Source of the DNA: Solwaraspora sp. WMMD406
GTDB taxonomy: Bacteria; Actinomycetota; Actinomycetes; Mycobacteriales; Micromonosporaceae
Assembly (NCBI RefSeq): GCF_029626025.1
Contig: NZ_JARUBF010000001.1
Span: 3,782,001-3,846,000, forward strand
Length of the DNA: 64,000 nt
Direction: 5' to 3'
This document shows, piece by piece, positions 1-6,920 of this stretch; position 1 is the first letter of the stretch; each line of letters starts with the position of its first letter. A program made the position numbers and the translations under genes. The notes under the pieces were generated by a model, which was not told where the DNA came from, did not search any database, and worked only from the letters and a program-made list of their open reading frames with translations.

Positions 1-1374
1 CATCATCTCGTCGATGTCGCTCTCGGTCATGCCCCGGAACAGTTCGCCGAACTCCGGAAGCATGGCCTGGGAGAACAGGGTGTGCGGGATGAGCCGGTTG
101 ATCTGGAAGTCGGCCCCCCACGGGAACGGGCACCAGTCGGGGAATTCGCGCGCGATGACAGCCCGTACCGGTTCCAGCACGTCGGCGATCCGGGCGAGGT
201 CGCCGCCCCACAGGTCGACGGCGAGTCGGGCTTTCTTCTCCACCACCGGTCGGATCCGACGCATCCAGAGGCTGTCGGCGGCCACGGTCAACGGCGACAC
301 CACGCCGATGTCCTTGTACCCCCAGTACACCCAGCTGGCCTGGTGCTTGTCGTAGATGTCGAGCTGGTCGGCCAGCAGATTGAGTCGCATCTGGTCCAGT
401 TCGGCCTCGCCGGTGAACACCGCGTTGAATTCGCCGACGACGATCGGCGTACCGGTCTGCTGCATGTAGTCCACCCGGTCGAGGAAGCCACCTTCGACCG
501 CCGCCTTGTCCCAGAACTGCACCGGCGGCTCGGCCGTGGCGCCGCTGCCTTCTTCCGGCGCGACGACGTGCATCAGCTCGAACGATCCCGGGTAGCGGCT
601 ACCGGGCATGAATCCGGGCGGCGGGTAGTCGTGCGGCGAGTAGATGACGTTGGGCATCGGCTCGCCGAAGAAGTGGAAGTCCATCGCGTACCGGTTGCCG
701 TCGAGGAAGATGATGTGCTTGTCGTCGACCTCGCGAATGGTTTCGACGAGCCGCCGGTATACCGGGCCGACCCGCTTGGCGGTGGGGTCGGCCGGCTCGT
801 TGAGCGGGTTGTAGCCGATGACCCAGGGCTCGTCGCGGTAGTGCGTGGCGATGGCCCGCCACAGGTTGGCCACCCGGTCCTGGAAGTGCGGGTGCCGCCA
901 GAAGTGGGCGACGTGGGTGGGGTTGTCGGAGTGCCAGTCTTGGTTCTGGTAGCCGGGCACCGCGTGCAGGTCCAGCATGGTACGGATGCCGTGTCGCGCA
1001 CACAGCGCGATGACCCGGTCCAGGTGACGGAAACCGTCCGGCTTGATCTCGAATGGCCGGTCGTCGCTTTCCAGGAACTTGTAGTGGAACGGTATCCGGA
1101 CCAGATTGATGCCCAGTGACGCGAGGTAGGCGGCGTCGGCTTCGGAGAAGAAGTTCTCGATGAACCGCTCGTAGAAGTATGTGGTGAGGTCCGGCCCGAG
1201 CACATGGCGGATCGCGGTTTCCTGGCCTTCCTCGTGGCCGGGGAAACCGGTGATCCAGTTCTCCATCAGCAGCCATCCGGCGAGCCCGATTCCACGGAGT
1301 ACGACCGGGTCGCCGTTGTCGTCGACGATGTGCGAGCCACTCACCTTCAGGAACGGCGTGTGCTTCGTTGACAT
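1..1374 (-). CDS. Glycoside hydrolase family 5 (cellulase-like), 3' end beyond window
   Basis: This is a GH5-type retaining beta-glycosidase, translated from the complement. The first 458 residues are visible and the stop codon lies outside the window. The acid/base Glu193 sits in a YNPLNEP motif and the nucleophile Glu315 in a VVGEFN motif, both at GH5 positions. Other GH5 landmarks are an N-terminal LRGIGLAGW segment and a LDLHAVPG segment near residue 135. The ATG at 1374 is preceded by an AGGAGGT ribosome site. I see no signal peptide, so the enzyme may act inside the cell on imported oligosaccharides or glycolipids. Family membership is secure; substrate (cellulose, mannan, exo-1,3-glucan or glycosylceramide) cannot be read from the sequence. 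A promoter and a LacI-type operator lie directly upstream, suggesting sugar-responsive repression. Confidence 0.9.
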   Translation of the reverse strand, partial: MSTKHTPFLKVSGSHIVDDNGDPVVLRGIGLAGWLLMENWITGFPGHEEGQETAIRHVLGPDLTTYFYERFIENFFSEADAAYLASLGINLVRIPFHYKFLESDDRPFEIKPDGFRHLDRVIALCARHGIRTMLDLHAVPGYQNQDWHSDNPTHVAHFWRHPHFQDRVANLWRAIATHYRDEPWVIGYNPLNEPADPTAKRVGPVYRRLVETIREVDDKHIIFLDGNRYAMDFHFFGEPMPNVIYSPHDYPPPGFMPGSRYPGSFELMHVVAPEEGSGATAEPPVQFWDKAAVEGGFLDRVDYMQQTGTPIVVGEFNAVFTGEAELDQMRLNLLADQLDIYDKHQASWVYWGYKDIGVVSPLTVAADSLWMRRIRPVVEKKARLAVDLWGGDLARIADVLEPVRAVIAREFPDWCPFPWGADFQINRLIPHTLFSQAMLPEFGELFRGMTESDIDEMM

Positions 1375-1405
1375 TTCCCGACACCTCCTGCTGTCCCGTC
1401 TGTTC

Positions 1406-1423
1406 GCGAACGATCTCGTTCGC
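1406..1423. promoter_or_regulatory. LacI-like operator upstream of GH5 gene
   Basis: This is a perfect inverted repeat, GCGAACGA-TC-TCGTTCGC (8-bp arms, 2-bp centre). It lies 32 bp before the GH5 start and immediately downstream of the predicted -10 box. The size and central symmetry fit LacI-family sugar repressors; the cognate repressor is not in the window. Confidence 0.55.
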
Positions 1424-1431
1424 TGCCGAGG

Positions 1432-1460
1432 ACGTTAGGAGTGGCCGTGGCGCCGGCCAA
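1432..1460 (-). promoter_or_regulatory. Predicted sigma-70-type promoter for GH5 gene
   Basis: On the minus strand there is a -35 box TTGGCC (complement of 1455-1460), a 17-bp spacer and a -10 box TAACGT (complement of 1432-1437). Transcription would start near 1425, so the palindrome at 1406-1423 would sit at about +2 to +19, a classic repressor-blocking position. Confidence 0.5.
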
Positions 1461-1496
1461 GGTAGCGATCGGGTGGGCGGCATAGGTGTAGACCAA

Positions 1497-1517
1497 GGTC
1501 GTACGACCCGTACGACC
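1497..1517. promoter_or_regulatory. Inverted repeat in GH5/UbiA divergent region
   Basis: GGTCGTACG-ACC-CGTACGACC has perfect 9-bp arms and a 3-bp centre. It lies in the 269-bp divergent spacer between the GH5 gene and the prenyltransferase gene. It could be a regulator site for either gene. No protein can be assigned. Confidence 0.35.
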
Positions 1518-1643
1518 ATCGACCGCAGGCGATGCGCAGGTCAGGCGACGCGCCGGCGGTCGGCGTTGCCAGACGATCGTCGGTGCCGGGCGTGATCGGT
1601 GCGACGAGCCGGTCGACGGCGGCGGGTCGGCGAGGAGGCGACG

Positions 1644-2576
1644 ATGAGTATCGATGCTGCTCTGGTGACTACGGCGGCGGTGCGACTGACTACGGTGGCG
1701 GTGCGACTACGCCCCAGGACGGTGGCCCTCGCCTGGTCGGAGTCCCGCCCGCTGGTGCAGGCCATGTTCCAGCTGCGGTTCATGGTCGCGGCCGTGCTCG
1801 CGGTCGCCGCCAGCGGGCTCAGCGTCCACCCGGCGCGGCTGGCGGCGGCGGCGGTGGCCTGGCTCTGTGCGACGTGGCACGTGTACCTCCTGAACGGCGT
1901 CAGTGATCGGGTCGCGGATCAGGCGAACGCCTCGCGCCGACCGGTCGCGTGTGGTCGGTTGCCCAGCGGCCACGCGACCGCGCTGCTGTCGATTCTCGCC
2001 GGGTGCTCGCTGGTGTTCGGTCTGCTGGCCGGTTGGCGGGTCATGCTGTTGGCGGCTGCGATGATGTGCCTCGGGAGCCTCTACTCGATGGGCCGGCGGG
2101 CGGCGAAGTTCAGCGTGCCGGGTTCGATGGCGGTGATCGCCGCCGGCGGGCTGGCCACCTACCTCGCGGGGTGGTACGCCGCCGGTGGCGGTGTGCCCAG
2201 TGGATCGGTCCTCATGGTGGCGATGGTGATGTCGCTGTGGATGAGCCTCGCCGGGATGACGAAGGACCTGCCCGATGTGTGTGGCGACCGGCTCGCCGGC
2301 CGACGGACGCTCCCGGTCGTGCTCGGCGAGCGCCGCGCCCGGTCGGTGATGGCGTTGATGGTGACGGGGCTGGCGCTGACCGTGATGGCGATTGCAATCC
2401 ATTTCGGGGTGATGGTTCCCTTCGCGGTTACGATCCTGATCGGAGCGAGTGCGGTCGTTGTCGCGTTGATTGGCCGACATTGGTCGGTTGAAAGCCGAAT
2501 TCGTGCGCCGTACCGACGGTTCATGGTGACCCAGTACGGCGCCCACCTCGGTGTGCTGGTCGAGAGCCTCCTGTGA
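1644..2576 (+). CDS. UbiA-family prenyltransferase, membrane protein
   Basis: A 310-residue polytopic membrane protein of the UbiA superfamily, which transfers isoprenoid chains from polyprenyl diphosphates to aromatic or other acceptors. The first Asp-rich motif is N84-x3-D88-x3-D92 and the second is KDLPDVCGD at residues 207-215; together they bind Mg2+ and the diphosphate. About seven to nine hydrophobic segments follow each other to the C-terminus. The ATG at 1644 was chosen because GGAGGCG precedes it at good spacing; an upstream ATG at 1599 would add a basic, Arg-rich leader. The acceptor is unknown. No menaquinone or other quinone genes are adjacent, so this is likely a stand-alone or secondary-metabolic member. 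The next genes downstream are a two-component system with its own promoter. Confidence 0.85.
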   Translation: MSIDAALVTTAAVRLTTVAVRLRPRTVALAWSESRPLVQAMFQLRFMVAAVLAVAASGLSVHPARLAAAAVAWLCATWHVYLLNGVSDRVADQANASRRPVACGRLPSGHATALLSILAGCSLVFGLLAGWRVMLLAAAMMCLGSLYSMGRRAAKFSVPGSMAVIAAGGLATYLAGWYAAGGGVPSGSVLMVAMVMSLWMSLAGMTKDLPDVCGDRLAGRRTLPVVLGERRARSVMALMVTGLALTVMAIAIHFGVMVPFAVTILIGASAVVVALIGRHWSVESRIRAPYRRFMVTQYGAHLGVLVESLL

Positions 2577-2587
2577 CATGACGACGA

Positions 2588-2615
2588 TTGACGGTGCCGT
2601 GGTCATGGGTATAGT
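2588..2615 (+). promoter_or_regulatory. Predicted sigma-70 promoter for the two-component operon
   Basis: TTGACG (2588-2593), 16-bp spacer, TATAGT (2610-2615). This is close to the vegetative consensus and unusually strong for this GC-rich window. Predicted transcription start is near 2622, giving a leader of about 130 nt before the kinase gene. Confidence 0.65.
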
Positions 2616-2642
2616 TGAGACGCTCGATCAACTGATCGGCGA

Positions 2643-2687
2643 CACGCGGGACATCGGGACGCGGGACATCGGGACGCCGGACATCGT
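2643..2687 (+). repeat. Three 15-bp tandem repeats in the kinase-gene leader
   Basis: Three units close to GACGCGGGACATCGG lie end to end at 2643-2657, 2658-2672 and 2673-2687, between the predicted promoter and the histidine kinase start. They could be repeated binding sites for the response regulator or a structured leader element. Confidence 0.5.
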
Positions 2688-2752
2688 GATTCGCTGTCCC
2701 GACAGTCAGGATCTTGACGTCCGTCACGCCGCTGACCCGGAAGGCCGGTGCA

Positions 2753-3886
2753 GTGCCGCATACTCCGGATCGTTCTCAGGAGCCGGACGACGGCGAGCAC
2801 GCCACTGCCGAGCACGCCACCGTGGTGGACGAGATTCGCGAGGCCTACCTGCGCGAACTGCAATCGCGTGGCAGCGTGCTGATCCGCGATCCCGCCCACA
2901 CCGCGGAGCTGGCCCGACAGGTGGGCCACATCATCGAGGACGTGGTGCACCGAGCCGACTCCGCGACCAGCACCTCGATGGGCGCGACCGGCGAGGCGCG
3001 ACTCTTCTCGGTCGAGGTGGGTGCGAGTCGGGCCCGCAGCGGGATCCATCCCAGCGAGTCGCTGCGGGCGGCGTCCCTGCTATTCGAGGTGGCGTTGCCC
3101 CTGCTGGCCGGGCGGATCGCCCGCGACACCCGGGACCGCGACAAGGACTGCCGCGACGGCATCCATCAGGTCATGATGATCAGTCGGGCACTGCACGAGG
3201 CGGTGATGGACCGGGTCGCTCTCGCCTCACTGTCGTACGTCGACTTCCTGATCGAGAAGCTGCAGGCCTCCCGCCAGGAGGAACGTCGACGCATCGCCCG
3301 CGAGTTGCACGATCGGGTGGGCCACGGCATGGGTCTGGCGATGCAGCAACTGGACCTCTTCCAGTTCTACTCCGTCAGCGATCCACAGTTGGCACCGGAC
3401 AAGCTCAGCAACGCGTTGTCGTCGTTGACCGAGGCGCTGCGGACCGTCCAGCAGCTCTCCGCCGAGCTCCGGCGTTCGGTCGGCAGCGCGACCATCGAGA
3501 CGGCGTTGCGGGCGTACCTGCACGCCAACGTGCCACCAGAGATCGTCGCCACCCTGCGGATCTCCGGGGACGTGAAGACCCTTCCGTCGAACGTGAGCGA
3601 GGAGTTGTACCTGATCCTGCGCGAGGCGACCCGCAACGCGCTACGGCACGCCCGGGCGACATCGGTGATGTTGACGATAGCCGTCGGGGAGGACGTCGTC
3701 ACCGCGTCGGTCGTCGACGACGGGTCGGGCTTCGACCCCACCGGCCCGTCCGCCACCAGCGGCGGCGGCCTGCCGTCCATGGCGGAACGAGCCGAACTGC
3801 TGCGCGGCAGCCTGCACGTCGACAGCGCCCAGCAAAGCGGTACGACGGTGACCGTACGGGTACCACTCACCTCGGGCGCACTGTGA
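2753..3886 (+). CDS. Cytoplasmic sensor histidine kinase (NarL/HisKA_3 type)
   Basis: A 377-residue kinase of a two-component system. The dimerisation/phosphoacceptor helix holds His186 in the RRRIARELHD motif (HisKA_3). The HATPase_c domain follows, with N295 in the N box (ILREATRNALRH) and a DDGSGF loop at 322-327. The N-terminal 170 residues are helical without membrane segments, so the signal is probably cytosolic or delivered by a partner protein. The GTG at 2753 has GGAAGG 8 nt upstream; a TTG at 2714 would add 13 residues and cannot be excluded. The stop overlaps the response-regulator start (GTGA), so the two are translationally coupled. The signal and targets are not evident. Confidence 0.88.
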   Translation: MPHTPDRSQEPDDGEHATAEHATVVDEIREAYLRELQSRGSVLIRDPAHTAELARQVGHIIEDVVHRADSATSTSMGATGEARLFSVEVGASRARSGIHPSESLRAASLLFEVALPLLAGRIARDTRDRDKDCRDGIHQVMMISRALHEAVMDRVALASLSYVDFLIEKLQASRQEERRRIARELHDRVGHGMGLAMQQLDLFQFYSVSDPQLAPDKLSNALSSLTEALRTVQQLSAELRRSVGSATIETALRAYLHANVPPEIVATLRISGDVKTLPSNVSEELYLILREATRNALRHARATSVMLTIAVGEDVVTASVVDDGSGFDPTGPSATSGGGLPSMAERAELLRGSLHVDSAQQSGTTVTVRVPLTSGAL

Positions 3887-4557
3887 ACGCCGGGACGATC
3901 CGGATCGTCCTGGCCGACGATCACACGCTGTTCCGGGAAGGGATCCGGGAGATGCTGTCGACCGATCCCGGTCTCGCCGTCGTGGGATCGGTGGCCAACG
4001 GTGACGACGCCGTGGCCCTGGTGGTCCGACACCGCCCCGACGTGCTGCTGCTCGACGTGGAGATGCCGGGCCCCGGGGCGGCCGGAGTCATCCGGCAGGT
4101 CCGACGGTGTTCACCGGAGACCCACGTGATCGTGTTGACGATGCACGACGACTCGGCGATGGTCCACCATCTGCTCGACAGCGGAGCCTCCGCCTACCTG
4201 GCCAAGTCCAGCCTGCGGATCGAACTGGTCGCGGCGGTTCGCTCGGTGGCCGAACAGTCTGACTCCGTCCTGCTCGCGGTGTCCCGTCGGACCGTCGAAG
4301 GACTCGAACAGCAGCGTCGGAACAGTCAGCACGGTCTGCTGACCGATCGGGAGGTCGACGTGCTCACCCTGACCGCCCAGGCGTTGAGCAACGGGCAGAT
4401 CGCGGCGCGATTGCACGTCACCGAGGCGACCGTCAAGCGGCACTTGACGAACATCTACGCCAAGTTGGGTGCGGTGTCCCGAATCGACGCCGTCCGAAAA
4501 GCAACCGCCGCACGGCTGATCACTCCTGCCGACGAGGACGCGCCCCGCGGCGGCTGA
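3883..4557 (+). CDS. NarL/LuxR-type response regulator
   Basis: A 224-residue transcription factor. The receiver domain (residues 5-120) has the acidic pair D12/D13, phosphoacceptor D58 in LLLDVE, T86 and K108. The LuxR-type helix-turn-helix at about 155-215 (LTDREVDVLTLTAQALSNGQIAARLHVTEATVKRH, read in pieces) is intact. The GTG start overlaps the kinase stop by 4 bp, making it the cognate partner. All residues needed for phosphotransfer are present. Its promoters cannot be predicted, but autoregulation through the repeats in the kinase leader is plausible. Confidence 0.92.
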   Translation: MNAGTIRIVLADDHTLFREGIREMLSTDPGLAVVGSVANGDDAVALVVRHRPDVLLLDVEMPGPGAAGVIRQVRRCSPETHVIVLTMHDDSAMVHHLLDSGASAYLAKSSLRIELVAAVRSVAEQSDSVLLAVSRRTVEGLEQQRRNSQHGLLTDREVDVLTLTAQALSNGQIAARLHVTEATVKRHLTNIYAKLGAVSRIDAVRKATAARLITPADEDAPRGG

Positions 4558-4650
4558 GCCGCGCGGCCCTTGATCGGAACACCCTGTCGTCACAGCCGCG
4601 CGGCCCACCGCTCGCGGGATGTGCGGGACCGTCTTGTGGAGAACCTTCAG

Positions 4651-5895
4651 ATGTGTAGTGACGAGACACGCTTCCGCGTGGTCGTGAACGCGTCCGCTCA
4701 GCTCGGCATCTGGCCGATCGGCCGACCGCCGCCCCGTGGCTGGCAGGTGACGGCGATGGCCGGAGCGGTCCGCCGCTGTCAGGACTTCATCGACCAGATA
4801 CCACCGGCCGGGGCCCGTGAGCTGGCCCACGCCCGCCAGCCCGGTCCGGGACCGGCGGCATCGTCGAGATCCATCGTCGAGTTGTTCGACCGCACCGCGC
4901 GTGCCGCCGCGACCGTTCTGGTGCTGCACGAGGCGGGCCGGCAACTCACCCTGGGCGAGCTGCGATCCCGTAGCGTCGCCGTCGCCGACGAACTCAGCGG
5001 CATCGGCGTCGGCGGCGGCGACCGGGTCGCCGTCTGCCATCCGGTCGGCATCGACTTCGTGGTGGCGATGCTCGGCGTCCTGCGTGCCGGCGGTATCTGC
5101 GTGCCGGTCGACGTCGAGGCGTCCATCGAGCGACGCGACGCTATCCTGTCCGACGCCGGTGTGTCCGCGATCCTGGCCGGGGGCCGGCCACGCCGGTTCG
5201 ACTCCGGCCCGGCCGGAGAATTCGCCTGGCAACCGCAGCCGGGTGACGCCCTGGTCGTCTATCCGTCCGACGTCGGACCCGATCCGGTCGGCGTCGTCTG
5301 GCGGCACTCCCAGCTGCGGGGGCTGGCGGTGGGAGAGCCCGCCGGCGTGTTCGACGGCGGGTCGGTTCTGGTGCGACACCGGCCCGACGACGGGCTGCTG
5401 CTGCTCGAACTGGTGTGGTCGTTCGGCACCGCGGCGAGCGCGGTCATCTTCGACGACACCACCAGCGCTACCGGTGGTCGCCGACCGCGGGCGTCGACCG
5501 GTGCCCCGGACATCGCGTTCAGCGCCGCCCCGATCGACCATCCGGGGGAGCGCCGGACGTTGTTGTGGCGCGGAGGTACGGCCGGCGCGCCGGTGCAACT
5601 GTGGGGTCTGGGCGACAGTACGGTGGTCGCCACCGGCGCCTCCGCCGACGGCCCGGGGCGCCCACTGCCCGGGGTCCGCTTCCTCGTCCTGGACCACGAT
5701 CTGACCATGGTGCCGACCGGGGCGACCGGACGTCTGCACGTCGCCGGCTGGCCGGTCGGTGGTGGATATCTCGGCCGCCCGGGGCTCACCGCGCAACGGC
5801 TCATCCCGGACCCGTCGGGCCCGCCGGGTAGCCGCATGGTGGACACCGGGATCGTGGTGCGGCGCCGCACCCGTGATCTGGTCACCTTCGGCTGA
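4651..5895 (+). CDS. MbtH-like domain fused to a truncated, degenerate adenylation domain
   Basis: A 414-residue protein. Residues 1-58 resemble MbtH-like proteins (a VVNASAQLGIWP segment, then PRGW, then a C-terminal CxDFIDQI), the small chaperones of NRPS adenylation domains. Residues 74-414 follow the AMP-binding fold: LTLGELRSRS, DRVAVCHPVGIDFVVAMLGVLRAGG and VPVDVEAS match motifs A1-A2. The phosphate-binding A3 motif, normally S/T-G rich with a Lys, is replaced by YPSDVGPDPVGVVW (204-217). The protein ends at DTGIVVRRRTRDLVTFG, at motif A7, so the C-terminal subdomain with the catalytic Lys is absent. Adenylation is therefore very unlikely. ATG 4651 has GGAG upstream; the frame is open from 4570. 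It may be a scaffold or chaperone, or a decaying gene; no other NRPS gene is nearby. Confidence 0.7.
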   Translation: MCSDETRFRVVVNASAQLGIWPIGRPPPRGWQVTAMAGAVRRCQDFIDQIPPAGARELAHARQPGPGPAASSRSIVELFDRTARAAATVLVLHEAGRQLTLGELRSRSVAVADELSGIGVGGGDRVAVCHPVGIDFVVAMLGVLRAGGICVPVDVEASIERRDAILSDAGVSAILAGGRPRRFDSGPAGEFAWQPQPGDALVVYPSDVGPDPVGVVWRHSQLRGLAVGEPAGVFDGGSVLVRHRPDDGLLLLELVWSFGTAASAVIFDDTTSATGGRRPRASTGAPDIAFSAAPIDHPGERRTLLWRGGTAGAPVQLWGLGDSTVVATGASADGPGRPLPGVRFLVLDHDLTMVPTGATGRLHVAGWPVGGGYLGRPGLTAQRLIPDPSGPPGSRMVDTGIVVRRRTRDLVTFG

Positions 5896-5993
5896 CGGTG
5901 GGTTCGCCGCCGACGGCCGCCCGGCGGTCGCCGACAACTGGACCGCGCGATCTACCGTTGTGGGAGCAGACGTCAGAGGGGCGAGGTAGACAC

Positions 5994-6278
5994 GTGGGTC
6001 GTTTCGTCAAACATCTCCTGTTGTCATTCGTCGTGTCGCGGATCAGCCGGCTGGTGCGTCGCGGCCGTGGCCATGGCTACGGCCACGGCCACGGTTCGGC
6101 GGTGAGTCGGCTGCTGCACGAGGCCGAGCGTCACCTGAACCACCGGATGCGGCGCGGCCGGGGAGATCACGGCGGCGGCGGGCACCATGGCTACCACGGG
6201 CATTACCGCCACCGTGGCTATCACGGGCATTACCGCCGCAAGGGCTATCACGGGCATTACCGCCGCAAGCACTGGTGA
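5994..6278 (+). CDS. Small His/Gly-rich basic protein
   Basis: A 94-residue protein with a short hydrophobic N-terminus (HLLLSFVVSRISRLVRR), a GHGYGHGHG run and three C-terminal repeats close to GYHGHYRRK. The many His residues suggest metal binding (Ni, Zn or Cu), and the Arg/Lys excess suggests nucleic-acid or membrane contact. The GTG at 5994 was chosen for the GAGG site just upstream; the frame is open from 5898 but the extra residues look non-coding. No family is recognised. A hairpin terminator follows. Confidence 0.6.
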   Translation: MGRFVKHLLLSFVVSRISRLVRRGRGHGYGHGHGSAVSRLLHEAERHLNHRMRRGRGDHGGGGHHGYHGHYRHRGYHGHYRRKGYHGHYRRKHW

Positions 6279-6293
6279 CACCGGCCCGGCCGG

Positions 6294-6322
6294 CCGACGG
6301 ATCCGCCACCCGGATCCGTCGG
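6294..6322. terminator. Hairpin terminator between convergent genes
   Basis: CCGACGGATCC, 7-nt loop, GGATCCGTCGG: an 11-bp perfect stem between the stop of the His-rich gene (plus) and the stop of the MaoC gene (minus). There is no U-tract, as is usual in GC-rich actinobacteria. Confidence 0.6.
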
Positions 6323-6335
6323 TCACCTGCCTCGC

Positions 6336-6788
6336 TCAGACGTACACCCTGGTCAGGCACTCGGCCACGCAGACAGGACCGCCGCCGTCCCGGTCGCGCT
6401 CGACGGTGACCTGATAGCGGACCTGTACGCCACCGGCGACGTCGGTGACGTCGAGCACGTCGACGACGGCGCGGAGCCGTGATCCGGCCGGCACCGGAGC
6501 GGGAAACCGGACCCGGTTCAGCCCGTAGTTGACCGACATGCGGGCACCCGACACCGCGACCCGGCCGGCGACCAGCGCCGGCAGCAGCGACAGAGTGAGG
6601 AAGCCGGGCGCGACGGTGCCGCCGGACTGTCTGTCGGCGGCCCGGTCGGGATCGACGTGAATCAACTGGTGGTCCCCGGCGGCGGTGGCGAACCCGTCGA
6701 TCCGGTCCTGATCGACCTCGATCCACTCGCCGGGTCCGAGTGAGGTTCCAGCGGCGCGTCGCAGCGCGTCGATGGAGTCGAAGGCCAT
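6336..6788 (-). CDS. MaoC-family (R)-specific enoyl hydratase-like protein
   Basis: A 150-residue single hot-dog-fold protein of the MaoC/NodN group, which hydrates enoyl-CoA or enoyl-ACP thioesters. The catalytic segment AAGDHQLIHVDPDRA (about 36-50) has the Asp/His pair of the hydratase-2 motif, followed by the APGFLTLSLLP helix. The ATG at 6788 has a GGAGGAG site upstream. The gene stands alone, divergent from pabAB across a 130-bp gap. Involvement in polyketide or fatty-acyl metabolism is inferred from family only. Confidence 0.85.
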   Translation of the reverse strand: MAFDSIDALRRAAGTSLGPGEWIEVDQDRIDGFATAAGDHQLIHVDPDRAADRQSGGTVAPGFLTLSLLPALVAGRVAVSGARMSVNYGLNRVRFPAPVPAGSRLRAVVDVLDVTDVAGGVQVRYQVTVERDRDGGGPVCVAECLTRVYV

Positions 6789-6920
6789 GCCGGTCTCCTC
6801 CTACCTGGTCGTCCGGCGGTCGCCGGATCCGCCGCTGCCGGGAAATGCTAACGGTGGATCGGGCACAATTCCTGCGGCGCACGTACCGATGGACGGGCGG
6901 GTGCCGGACGGGAGGTGACG

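Noticed and set aside
2551-4557. A 668-codon open frame running from before the kinase to the end of the response regulator
   Set aside because: Only the last 225 codons code for protein (the response regulator). The rest is the third frame of the kinase gene with no family match.
4651-5895. Calling this an NRPS module
   Set aside because: No condensation or carrier domain, phosphate loop destroyed, C-terminal subdomain absent.
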